DNA from: Caballeronia sp. dw_19
GTDB lineage: Bacteria > Pseudomonadota > Gammaproteobacteria > Burkholderiales > Burkholderiaceae
DNA: 64,000 nt
Reading direction: 5' to 3'
NCBI RefSeq assembly: GCF_018449515.1
Contig: NZ_JAAVUQ010000001.1
Span: forward strand, 1 to 64,000
Shown: positions 19,905-27,918 of the stretch, one piece after another
Layout of the letters: every line of letters begins with the position of its first letter
Numbering within the stretch: the stretch's first letter is position 1
The notes under the pieces: generated by a model
Told to the model about the DNA's origin: nothing
Seen by the model: the letters and a program-made list of their open reading frames with translations, nothing else
Databases searched by the model: none
Made by a program: the position numbers and the translations under genes

Positions 19905-20909
19905 ATGGCCCAGCTTCCCATCAAGCGCTCGATCGAGCGTGTTCCCGGCGGCATGATGATCGTGCCTTTGCTTATAGGCTCGTTAGTCGCAACTTTCCTG
20001 CCCGGCATGCCGACGTTCTTCGGCTCGTTCACCAACGCGCTTTTCACGGGGGCGCTGCCAATTCTCGCGGTGTTCTACGTATGTATGGGTGCGAGCATCA
20101 ACGTCAAGGCGACCCCGTATCTGCTGAAGAAAGGCGGTGTGCTATTCGCGACGAAGATCGGCTCGGCGATTGTCGTGGGTATCGTGATGGGGCATTTTCT
20201 GGGTGAGCAACCCATCTCGTCGGGCCTGTTTGCCGGTATCTCGACGCTCGCAGTCGTTGCCGCGATGAACGACACCAACGGCGGCCTCTACATGGCGCTG
20301 ATGGGGCAATACGGGAAGTCCGAAGACGTGGGCGCGTACACGATCATGTCGCTGGAATCAGGACCGTTCCTGACGATGGTCACGCTCGGCGTGGCGGGAC
20401 TCGCCGCGTTTCCATGGCCCACGCTGGTCGGCAGCATTCTGCCGCTCGCGGTCGGCATGCTGCTCGGCAATCTGGATCGCGAAATGCGCGACTTCCTCGC
20501 CCGCGCCGTGCCGGTCATGATCCCGTTCTTCGCGCTTGCACTGGGCGCCAGTCTCGACCTGCACAAAGTGTGGCAGGCAGGGCTGCTGGGTATCGGACTG
20601 GGACTGGCAGTGGTTATCGTCACCGGAATCCCGCTGTATTTCGCCGACCGCGTGACGGGTGGCACCGGCGTGGCCGGCGTGGCGGCGGCCAACACGGCCG
20701 GTAATGCGGCGGCGGTCCCCGCGCTGATCGCAGCGGCGAATCCGGTCTACGCGGAAGCCGCAAAAAGCGCGACACTGCTGGTCGCGGCGTGCGTGGTGGT
20801 CACTGCTATTGTGTCGCCTATCCTGACAGCGGCGGTCGCCAAACGCGTGAACGCCCGGACCGAAGAGCGCCGTACTGCGCAGAAAGTTCAGAACGAGGCC
20901 GCACGATGA
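19905..20909 (+). CDS. KdgT-family 2-keto-3-deoxygluconate permease-like transporter
   Basis: About 334 residues and ten hydrophobic segments. It shows the family features [19 protein letters not shown] near the start, the conserved [11 protein letters not shown] motif and a Gly/Ala/Asn-rich segment ([13 protein letters not shown]) near the C-terminus. I chose the ATG at 19905 because AGGAG lies six bases upstream; an in-frame ATG 12 codons earlier is less likely. KdgT carries 2-keto-3-deoxygluconate by proton symport in enterobacteria. Here the coupled kinase and PdxA2 suggest it imports D-threonate or a related C4 sugar acid. Its stop overlaps the kinase start (ATGA). Confidence 0.88.
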   Translation: MAQLPIKRSIERVPGGMMIVPLLIGSLVATFLPGMPTFFGSFTNALFTGALPILAVFYVCMGASINVKATPYLLKKGGVLFATKIGSAIVVGIVMGHFLGEQPISSGLFAGISTLAVVAAMNDTNGGLYMALMGQYGKSEDVGAYTIMSLESGPFLTMVTLGVAGLAAFPWPTLVGSILPLAVGMLLGNLDREMRDFLARAVPVMIPFFALALGASLDLHKVWQAGLLGIGLGLAVVIVTGIPLYFADRVTGGTGVAGVAAANTAGNAAAVPALIAAANPVYAEAAKSATLLVAACVVVTAIVSPILTAAVAKRVNARTEERRTAQKVQNEAAR

Positions 20910-22231
20910 ACACTCGCAGCATGCTGATCGTCGCTGACGACCTCTCAGGCGCGGCCGACTGCGCCATCGCGTTCGCCGGTGCGGGACGGCGTACGGTCGT
21001 GACGCTGGAGACATCGGGCGTGGTTCACGCCGCTGCAGAGGCGGACAACGCGGACGTCATCGCCGCCGATACCGACTCGCGCCGTCTCTCGCCGCAAGAC
21101 GCGGCGCAACGCACCGCCCATGCGTTCAATGCGCTGAACGCACCCGGCCGGCGCTTGTACAAGAAAATCGATTCGACGTTGCGTGGCAACTGGACGGCCG
21201 AAGTAGCCGCGTTGCAACCGCTCGCCGGACTGGCGATCGTCGCGCCCTCGTTTCCCGCGACCGGCCGCACGCTGCACCAGGCGCGCGTGCTGGTGCATGG
21301 CGAGCCGCTGGAAAACACGGACACATGGAAGTTGGAAAACGCCGGCAAGCCGGCGAATGTCCTGACGATGCTTGAGGACGCGGGCCTGCGCAGCGAGTCC
21401 ATCGACGTGGACACTTTGCGCGGTGACATCAACGCGCTGCTGGACAGGATCAAGACAACGGCGGCGCAAGGCGTGCAAGCGCTGATCGTCGATGCCCATA
21501 CCGGCGACGACCTGAAGCGGCTCGCGCAGGCCACCGCGCGACTCGACCCGCGCGAACACCCGTTGTTCTGGGTCGGATCGGGCGGACTGGCACGCGAACT
21601 GGCGTCGCTGCCCGATCTCTTCGATACCCCGCCCCGCGAGACCCTTGCCCACGAGAAGCAGGAGGGCGCGATCCTGATCCTGGTCGGCAGCCTGTCAGCC
21701 GTGTCCGAACGCCAATGCGCGATGTTGCGTGAGCGTGCCCGCGTAAGCGAACTGATCGTGCCGCCCGCGGTCTTGCGTGTGGGCAGCGAGCACACGGACT
21801 GGCTCGCGTGGCAGTCGAAGATTGGCGATTATCTTGAACGGCATCTCGACTTGCTGGTGCGCATCGGTCGCGACGACGCCTTCGATCCAGCCGAAGGCGC
21901 GCATCTGTCTACCGCGCTCGCCGCGCTGGTGACGCCGCATTTCAGGCATGTCGGCGGCTTGATTGCGACCGGCGGCGAAACCGCCCGCGCGATGTTGAGC
22001 GCAGCCGGTATCGGCAGTCTCGATTTGCTGGCGGAAGTTGAAGCAGGCGTCGCGGTGGCGCGGCCTTCCGGGCAGCATGCGGCACGCCTCGCCATTGTCA
22101 CCAAGGCCGGTGCATTCGGCAGCGAGCATGCGCTGTTCGGCGCGTGGGAGCATTTGCAGAGATTGCCTCTGCCCACGCGGTCCACATCGCCGACGCTGCG
22201 GACGCCGGACGCGGCTACTAATACACACTAA
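20906..22231 (+). CDS. dtnK: DUF1537 four-carbon acid sugar kinase (D-threonate kinase type)
   Basis: 441 residues from the ATG that overlaps the permease stop. The N-terminal substrate domain begins [19 protein letters not shown] and includes [11 protein letters not shown]. The C-terminal nucleotide-binding domain contains [14 protein letters not shown] and ends in the KAGAFGSE motif. DUF1537 kinases phosphorylate D-threonate, D-erythronate or related acids at O4. The pairing with pdxA2 (22315) is the known D-threonate route, in which D-threonate-4-phosphate is oxidised and decarboxylated to dihydroxyacetone phosphate. The exact substrate (threonate or erythronate) cannot be told from sequence alone. 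Confidence 0.85.
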   Translation: MNTRSMLIVADDLSGAADCAIAFAGAGRRTVVTLETSGVVHAAAEADNADVIAADTDSRRLSPQDAAQRTAHAFNALNAPGRRLYKKIDSTLRGNWTAEVAALQPLAGLAIVAPSFPATGRTLHQARVLVHGEPLENTDTWKLENAGKPANVLTMLEDAGLRSESIDVDTLRGDINALLDRIKTTAAQGVQALIVDAHTGDDLKRLAQATARLDPREHPLFWVGSGGLARELASLPDLFDTPPRETLAHEKQEGAILILVGSLSAVSERQCAMLRERARVSELIVPPAVLRVGSEHTDWLAWQSKIGDYLERHLDLLVRIGRDDAFDPAEGAHLSTALAALVTPHFRHVGGLIATGGETARAMLSAAGIGSLDLLAEVEAGVAVARPSGQHAARLAIVTKAGAFGSEHALFGAWEHLQRLPLPTRSTSPTLRTPDAATNTH

Positions 22232-22314
22232 TGCACATTAAAGCCACTGAGAGCGAACACAGTATTTACCTCGCCTCAGAGCGCCCCCACTTACACGGAG
22301 TTTAACCAATCATC

Positions 22315-23316
22315 ATGAGCAACACTCTCCCCGTAATCGGCATCACGATGGGCGATGCATCCGGCGTCGGTCCCGAGATCGTCGTCAAGAGTCTCACGCA
22401 TAAAGTGGTCTACGAGCAGTGCCGTCCGCTCGTGATCGGCGACGCGCGCCGTCTCGAGCAAGCCAACAAGATCGTGCACGGCAGCGCGAAAATTCGCCGC
22501 ATCAAGGATGCGACGGAGGCGAAGTATGAGCCGGGCACCATCGATTGCATCGACTTGAACCTGATCCCCGATGACCTCCCTTTCGGGCAGCTCTCGGCGG
22601 TGGCCGGCGACGCCGCGTATCAGTACATCGCGCGTGCCGTCGAGCTGGCGCAAGCACAACAGATTGACGCGATCTGCACCGCGCCGCTCAACAAGGAAGC
22701 GCTGCACGCGGGCGGCCACAAGTTTCCGGGCCACACCGAAATGCTCGCGCATCTGACGGGCGTGAAGGAAGTCTCGATGATGCTGGTCGCGCCGCAACTG
22801 CGCGTGATTCACGTGACGACGCATATCGGCATCATCGATGCGATCAGGAAGATCGAGCCCGGCCTCGTGCAGCGCACGATCGAACGCGGTAACGCGACGC
22901 TGGTGAAAGCGGGGATTGCAAAGCCGCGTATTGGCGTGTGCGGCATCAATCCGCACGCGGGCGAAAACGGCTTGTTCGGTTATGGCGAAGAAGAGGAAAA
23001 GATCATCCCGGCCGTGAAGATCCTGCAGGAACGCGGACTCGATATCACCGGCCCCCTGCCCGCCGACACGCTCTTTTTCCGTGCTGGCCGTGGTGATTTC
23101 GATCTGGTGGTCGCGATGTATCACGATCAGGGACATGGTCCGGTCAAGGTGCTCGGGCTCGAAGCGGGCGTGAACGTGACGGTCGGGCTGGAAGTGATCC
23201 GCACGTCGGTGGATCATGGGACGGCGTTTGATATCGCGGGTAAAGGTATTGCCGATGAACGCAGCCTGCTCGAAGCGTTGCGCCAGGGTGCGGAACTCGC
23301 GACGCGGCGCGGGTGA
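22315..23316 (+). CDS. pdxA2: PdxA2-type 4-phospho-D-threonate 3-dehydrogenase
   Basis: This 333-residue member of the PdxA isocitrate-dehydrogenase-like family begins LPVIGITMGDASGVGPEIVVK. It has the metal and substrate residues in HTEMLAHLTG, HVTTHIGI and MYHDQGHGPVK. PdxA in vitamin B6 synthesis acts on 4-hydroxythreonine phosphate. PdxA2 paralogues next to DUF1537 kinases act on 4-phospho-D-threonate, with NAD-dependent oxidation and decarboxylation to dihydroxyacetone phosphate. Context favours the catabolic role. It lies 83 bp after the kinase gene, probably in the same transcript. Confidence 0.88.
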   Translation: MSNTLPVIGITMGDASGVGPEIVVKSLTHKVVYEQCRPLVIGDARRLEQANKIVHGSAKIRRIKDATEAKYEPGTIDCIDLNLIPDDLPFGQLSAVAGDAAYQYIARAVELAQAQQIDAICTAPLNKEALHAGGHKFPGHTEMLAHLTGVKEVSMMLVAPQLRVIHVTTHIGIIDAIRKIEPGLVQRTIERGNATLVKAGIAKPRIGVCGINPHAGENGLFGYGEEEEKIIPAVKILQERGLDITGPLPADTLFFRAGRGDFDLVVAMYHDQGHGPVKVLGLEAGVNVTVGLEVIRTSVDHGTAFDIAGKGIADERSLLEALRQGAELATRRG

Positions 23317-23333
23317 GCCCGATCGGTGGATCA

Positions 23334-23379
23334 GCTCATGCGCTCGTGTAACATCGGCGGCCTTGTTATCCGCATGAGC
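23334..23379. promoter_or_regulatory. inverted repeat before the DeoR-type regulator gene
   Basis: GCTCATGCG (23334-23342) and CGCATGAGC (23371-23379) form a perfect nine-base inverted repeat with a 28-base centre, ending eight bases before the regulator start. The spacing could suit two repressor dimers or autoregulation. No T-run follows, so termination is less likely. Confidence 0.4.
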
Positions 23380-23387
23380 ATTCACCG

Positions 23388-24176
23388 ATGAAAGCAGCCG
23401 ACCGTCACCGCGCCATCCTCGATCTCGTCCTGACCCGCGACGCCAACGTAGAACAGTTGAGCGAAGCGCTGGGGGTATCGGAGGCGACGGTGCGGCGCGA
23501 TCTCACCATGCTCGCGAAGGAACGCCGTCTCGTGCGCACTTATGGCGGTGCGACTGCGCTGGTGGGCGCGCATGAACCGGAAGCGTCGCTGGAAGAACGC
23601 AAGTCGACGCAGCGTGAGCAGAAGGAAGCGATAGCGCAGGCTGCCGCGCTGCATGTGAAAGACGGCGACACCGTGCTGCTCGACGGCGGCACGACGTGCG
23701 CCGCGCTCGCGCGTCATTTGAGTGCGCATCGCGAGTTGCATGTGGTGACGAATAATCTGCTGGCGGTGATGACGCTCGCCAATGTGCCGGGCATGCGGAT
23801 TACGCTGATTGGCGGTGATCTACGGGCATCGAGCATGAGCACGCTCGGGCCGCTGGCCGAGCTCGTGCTGAGCCGGCTGAGCGTGGATCTTGCGTTTCTC
23901 GGCGCGGACGGCGTGGCGGCGGATTTTGGTTTGTGCGAGGCCACCGCGGAACAGGCTTACTTGAAGGACTGCATTATTCGCCGCGCGGCGAGTGTTGTGG
24001 TGCTGGCCGATGCCGACAAGCTCGGGCGCGCACGGCAACAGCACTGGACGCCATTGGAGCGGGATTGGCGCCTGATCACTACCACTCTCGCCGATGACAT
24101 CAGGCTGGCGCCGTTCCGGGCGCTGGAACGAGTGGTGGTCGAGGTTGTGGCAGTGGGGGTGGAACAGGTTTTATAG
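23388..24176 (+). CDS. DeoR/GlpR-family transcriptional regulator
   Basis: This 262-residue protein has an N-terminal DeoR winged helix-turn-helix (residues about 5-60: RHRAILDLVLTRDANVEQLSEAL, SEATVRRDLTMLAKERRLVRTYGGA) and a C-terminal phosphosugar-sensing domain (from about 75) with LLDGGTTCAALARHL and FLGADGV motifs. DeoR proteins usually repress sugar catabolic operons and respond to a phosphorylated intermediate. The effector here may be the phosphorylated acid made by the adjacent kinase. It follows pdxA2 by 71 bp on the same strand and probably controls this operon. Confidence 0.9.
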   Translation: MKAADRHRAILDLVLTRDANVEQLSEALGVSEATVRRDLTMLAKERRLVRTYGGATALVGAHEPEASLEERKSTQREQKEAIAQAAALHVKDGDTVLLDGGTTCAALARHLSAHRELHVVTNNLLAVMTLANVPGMRITLIGGDLRASSMSTLGPLAELVLSRLSVDLAFLGADGVAADFGLCEATAEQAYLKDCIIRRAASVVVLADADKLGRARQQHWTPLERDWRLITTTLADDIRLAPFRALERVVVEVVAVGVEQVL

Positions 24177-24339
24177 GGTTGTTGGTTCGCAATCTATCTC
24201 CTTGAGCAATAACAGTGATCGCCGAAGAACACACGTTTCCCTTACTTTGAGATGCAGCGCGCACCACCGCTGTAGACCAGGTAGAGGCTTCTTGCGCGTG
24301 TGCGACCGACGCCAGAACGACGAACAGCAGCGCAAAAAT
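24100..24339 (-). pseudogene. possible signal-peptide reading frame without an ATG start
   Basis: Directly after the stop of the 24356-24994 gene, another frame encodes a segment resembling a Sec signal peptide: IFALLFVVLASVAHAQEAS, with cleavage likely after AHA. AGGGAG lies nine bases before an ATT (24339-24337) that would be the first codon, but no ATG, GTG or TTG precedes the segment between it and an upstream TAG. The frame stays open for 79 codons to TGA at 24100, the last third lying opposite the deoR-type gene. It may be an ATT-started gene, a frameshifted paralogue of the upstream exported protein, or a remnant. Protein evidence or homologues are needed to decide. Confidence 0.3.
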
Positions 24340-24355
24340 GTGCGAGTACTCCCTG

Positions 24356-24994
24356 CTAGTGATTGGCCATAGGTGCCTTGTACTCTTCTACGGGTGCGTT
24401 CGAGGTATCGTCGATAAACTCGATGCTCTGTAGCAGTTGAATAACCTGCGGGATCGTCGATTCCTTTGGTGATGTCAAAAACATTACCTGCTGTATGGAT
24501 CCGCAAAGAACTTGCTTCGCTCCCGAAATGCAAAAACCAAAACTCCGCATTCGCTGATCTTCATCGCCCGTTGTCTGGTCGCCACTTAGTCCGGCGCCGC
24601 TCCACGAGTTGCCACGAAGAGGATAGATCGCGACGTGTTCTTCGGGGAGCGGGCTATAGCTTTCTTTATCTAACACCCAACGCGAGTCGACGTTTTTCAT
24701 ACCCATCGATTTGAATGCTTTTTCAATTCCCTCTTTCTCACAATAAAACTGAATCCACGTACCAAACGGATGACGCGCTTTGGGATTGATCTCGGCATGA
24801 TAATTTGCAACAGATGAACTCCCGTCCGTCGAGACTTTGATCTTTCCGTTGTAGGCATCTCTCAAGTTGAAGTGGCAACCGTCAAATGCTACCTCGTGAA
24901 TTGTGAGCGGACGGACGACTGACGCTCCGGCGTACGCGACAGTTGTTGCCCAACAAAGACACACTGACGCGAGTACTCGTAGAATTCTCATCAT
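24356..24994 (-). CDS. Sec-exported protein, candidate immunity protein
   Basis: A 212-residue protein of unrecognised family with an N-terminal signal peptide (MMRILRVLASVCLCWATTVAYA, cleavage about residue 22). The mature part has several cysteines (CHFN, FYCEKE, FGFCIS, QVLCGS) and a QVIQLLQSIEFIDD C-terminal segment. Its ATG overlaps the stop of the upstream peptidoglycan hydrolase gene (TGA at 24991-24993), so translation is coupled. A periplasmic protein coupled to a cell-wall hydrolase is what one expects of the immunity partner of a type VI effector. Inhibition of the hydrolase is inferred, not shown. Its codons are more AT-rich than the flanking genes. Confidence 0.7.
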   Translation of the reverse strand: MMRILRVLASVCLCWATTVAYAGASVVRPLTIHEVAFDGCHFNLRDAYNGKIKVSTDGSSSVANYHAEINPKARHPFGTWIQFYCEKEGIEKAFKSMGMKNVDSRWVLDKESYSPLPEEHVAIYPLRGNSWSGAGLSGDQTTGDEDQRMRSFGFCISGAKQVLCGSIQQVMFLTSPKESTIPQVIQLLQSIEFIDDTSNAPVEEYKAPMANH

Positions 24995-27234
24995 GCTTTC
25001 CTCTGGACATAACCTTCCGGCGCGTCATTTAGCTGGCCATAGGCGTTGGGAAATTCCATGCGGTCGGCAAGTATCATCAACGCTTGAGTGTACGCTTGAT
25101 AGCGCGCAACTATCCCGTTCACTTTGGCGATCTTGCTGATGTCATGGACTGGACTACCAAAATTCACCGTGGCTGCAACCTGCCCGAATGACTCGCAACT
25201 GTAGTACGGGCGAGTGACGTTGCCGACTAACTTGGTTTCACGCTTCAAAAGCGGCGAAGCGTTGACAAAGGTCGCTGCGCCGCTCCACGCCCAATAGGCG
25301 CCGGCGCTATCACTGGGATCGAGTGGATGGTCCGACACATCATCCCGCCATTGAATCATCTGCGCCGTCACATAGGAATGCATAGAATCCTGAAGCGCGT
25401 CGCTCTTCTGTTCCGTGCGTGCCTTTCCACTCGCTGCACGCAGTTTGTTTTTGACCACGTCGCTGACGGCGCGGCCACGAAAATGCCAGTATTTGATGTA
25501 GTTATCCGGCCCTGTCAGTTGTAGAAAGCCGCGACCGTCCCACGGGTGATACCACGCGGTCCTATTTTCTTCGTAGAGTTTTCCGAACCACTGCGTTTCC
25601 ACTGTAGCGTTGCCAAAGAACGCCGCCATGCGCCATGGACGGGGCGCGATGCCGTATTTTCGAAGAGTCTTATTGAGTCCGGCACGATGTAACTCCATGC
25701 GATTTTTCGTCGGCGATAAAAAAGGCACACTCTCCGACACCCATTGTCCTTTAGCAAACCGCATCGCTGAGGTCGGGAGCATCTGGGTTAATTCGCTTTC
25801 ACTCAACCACCCACACTTCTTAAAGTGAATGATGAATTCGCGCGGATCGAAGTGCCATGGCGTTGAATCCATACCCAACTTCGCCTGCGTCCAAAACGAC
25901 ACAGCCTGACTATGCTTTTGAAGTCGAGCGAAGCTTGCATCGTTCATACCAAGCCCATCAGGTTCCGGATTCTTAAGCCATCCCAGCCGGCGCTCGAAAG
26001 TCGTGTAATCCCAGTCGGTCACAAATTTGGCCGCTGTACGGGCGAGACGTTGTTTGCGCAGCACTTCCGATGAAACGATCTGAGCGTTGGCCTCGACCTT
26101 AGCGCCGCCGCTAACCTGGTTAATCTCAACTGTCGGCGCTTCTGGCGCGAGCAACGCCAACGTCTTCTCGTCCTTGCAGCGCAGATCGCCATGACTGGCA
26201 TCAACCATTCGCCAACCTAACCAGTGCGGAAAATCTGCATCGCTGAGCTTGACCACGCCCGCGCCGTTCAAATTGACCCATAGCTTGCCGCTCGGCAACG
26301 CGACCTTGCGCCAGTGCTGCGCATTCGCGGGAATCAGCGTGTCGGCGGTTCCTAACACACGCCCAAATCGCAGCAACTCAAAGCCGGCGGCAGGCTGTTG
26401 CGGATAAAGTTTCGTCGCTGTCTCGTACAGTTGATACTCATACGCGGCCCCGGGCAACTCATCGTCCTTAGTCGTTCCCACGAGCGTGCCGTCCTCGCGA
26501 TACGTGGTCATCGTGCAATGGCCGTTCTCGAAGTGCATCGAAACGAACAGCGCTACACCCGGTCCAACTACATCGCGCGGCGTGGGCCGCACGCCGTGCG
26601 GGTTTGTCGGAAAATCGCTGAATGTCGTGCTTGCTGGCAGATAGAAATGCATGTCGCCGTAGCACACATCCTTTCGCCCATCGCCACTGAGCGGCACGTC
26701 GCCTTGTATCCGTCCCATGAGCTTGCGGGCGTTGGCATCGTCGGCGATGATTTCGAAATGGAAAAAATTCGGCTTGTTATTGATGTACCCGGCGCTGCCA
26801 ATGGGATCTTTACGCCACACCTTCTGTCCGATTTTCATCGCGAGAATGGCCGGCGGCATGTGGCGCAGATGGTGGTAGATCGAATAGAACTCGACCTTGC
26901 CGTTATCGCCTTCGCCAATTTCGGTGCTGTGCTTGAGCACTATGCAACCGTCGCTGGTCCAGCCGCCGCCGTAATTGAGCGGATGATTCGGGTCGTCAGA
27001 CTTGGTGCTGATATCGCCGCGATGGACCAATACGCCATCGGCGATGGCGCGAATTTCCAGGTCTACGTTGTGCTCGAACGGTGGCGTTAAGTGAAGGCCA
27101 CCGTGCCACCGATTTTGGTAGCTCACGGGAAATGCGCCGGCGCCGGGTGCGTCGCCGGTCATTGATCGACGAACGTACGCTTCGTCGGATTCGTTGTCGT
27201 TGCGCTTCGGCAAGAAGGGTGGGCTGATCAGCAT
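24991..27234 (-). CDS. bidomain peptidoglycan hydrolase (M23-like + GH19-like), candidate type VI effector
   Basis: About 747 residues from an ATG at 27234, where MLISPPFLP matches the start I recall for this family; an ATG 13 codons upstream also exists. The N-terminal part (about 30-200) looks like an M23/LytM domain (HGGLHL, IYHHLR, NFFHFEI), although the first His of the usual HxH is Phe. The C-terminal part (about 440-720) is GH19/lysozyme-like: AAFFGNATVETQW with likely catalytic Glu546, then GRGFLQLTGPDNYIKYW. No signal peptide is present, consistent with delivery by type VI secretion rather than Sec. No vgrG, paar or hcp gene is in the window. The coupled exported protein downstream supports an effector-immunity pair. 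Confidence 0.75.
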   Translation of the reverse strand: MLISPPFLPKRNDNESDEAYVRRSMTGDAPGAGAFPVSYQNRWHGGLHLTPPFEHNVDLEIRAIADGVLVHRGDISTKSDDPNHPLNYGGGWTSDGCIVLKHSTEIGEGDNGKVEFYSIYHHLRHMPPAILAMKIGQKVWRKDPIGSAGYINNKPNFFHFEIIADDANARKLMGRIQGDVPLSGDGRKDVCYGDMHFYLPASTTFSDFPTNPHGVRPTPRDVVGPGVALFVSMHFENGHCTMTTYREDGTLVGTTKDDELPGAAYEYQLYETATKLYPQQPAAGFELLRFGRVLGTADTLIPANAQHWRKVALPSGKLWVNLNGAGVVKLSDADFPHWLGWRMVDASHGDLRCKDEKTLALLAPEAPTVEINQVSGGAKVEANAQIVSSEVLRKQRLARTAAKFVTDWDYTTFERRLGWLKNPEPDGLGMNDASFARLQKHSQAVSFWTQAKLGMDSTPWHFDPREFIIHFKKCGWLSESELTQMLPTSAMRFAKGQWVSESVPFLSPTKNRMELHRAGLNKTLRKYGIAPRPWRMAAFFGNATVETQWFGKLYEENRTAWYHPWDGRGFLQLTGPDNYIKYWHFRGRAVSDVVKNKLRAASGKARTEQKSDALQDSMHSYVTAQMIQWRDDVSDHPLDPSDSAGAYWAWSGAATFVNASPLLKRETKLVGNVTRPYYSCESFGQVAATVNFGSPVHDISKIAKVNGIVARYQAYTQALMILADRMEFPNAYGQLNDAPEGYVQRKA

Positions 27235-27273
27235 TGGGGAGTTATCTTTATCAAGAAGAATGACCGTTATCAT

Positions 27274-27918
27274 CGATCTGCGTGTACTTCAGATCGCCAG
27301 CTGAAAGGGCTAGGGCGTAGGCGCCTCACTCGCCAGACGCTCCGTGGATGCCCGTCTGCGTCGTTTCGAACGGCATGCACCGATGCAAACACGAAACGTT
27401 CGCCCTCATTGCTTCGCTGAACGGCAAAGCTCGTGGATGATCGTTGAACTTGCGCGGGGATGGAAGGGTTCTGCAGAAAGAATCCCTGATTCAGATTTGT
27501 CTTATTTCCGATCTATTTTTGGTGCGATAACGCTTTCAATACATATGTTGTACTTATCAAATAACAAAATAAATCAATAGCAACGGTGACCACTAATAGG
27601 CAAAAGCAAGCGGTTGAATTTCCAGGAGCGAAAGATGAAGAACGCAGCAGCAAGAGGCAATGCAACTGCGACGGATTACGAAATCCACCGAGGGCGACGA
27701 AACTGCGCTCGGCAGTCGTCCCCATTGCGCGACATATGGATCACGCATCATGTGGTCTATGTGGAAAGACCAGACCGATTGCCGGCACCGCGGAAACGTT
27801 CGGCTTGGGCAACGCGAAAGTGTGTTAGATCGCGACATAGCCATGTGCGACTGCCCGACGGGTGTGAACCACGTGATTGCTGAGTCAACAATCAGCTACT
27901 TCGCGAGAGCTTCGCCAG
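27274..27918. other. AT-richer intergenic region; possible degraded small gene
   Basis: About 640 bp, noticeably AT-richer around 27490-27600, upstream of the effector gene. A frame at 27635-27883 (+) has AGGAG six bases before its ATG and could encode 82 residues of unusual Arg-rich composition. Adjacent frames hold pieces (WKDQTDCRH; FGLGNAKVC) faintly like a small betaproteobacterial DUF3331 protein split by frameshifts. No intact recognisable gene is present. An effector promoter should lie here, but I cannot place one. Confidence 0.35.

Noticed and set aside
24171..24533. 120-residue minus-strand frame overlapping the end of the immunity gene
   Set aside because: It is a different frame from the signal-peptide-like frame, is Arg/Cys-rich and overlaps a supported gene.
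24991..27234. Prophage endolysin
   Set aside because: No holin, spanin, capsid or tail genes are nearby, the protein has two hydrolase-like segments and an exported partner; a phage origin cannot be fully excluded.
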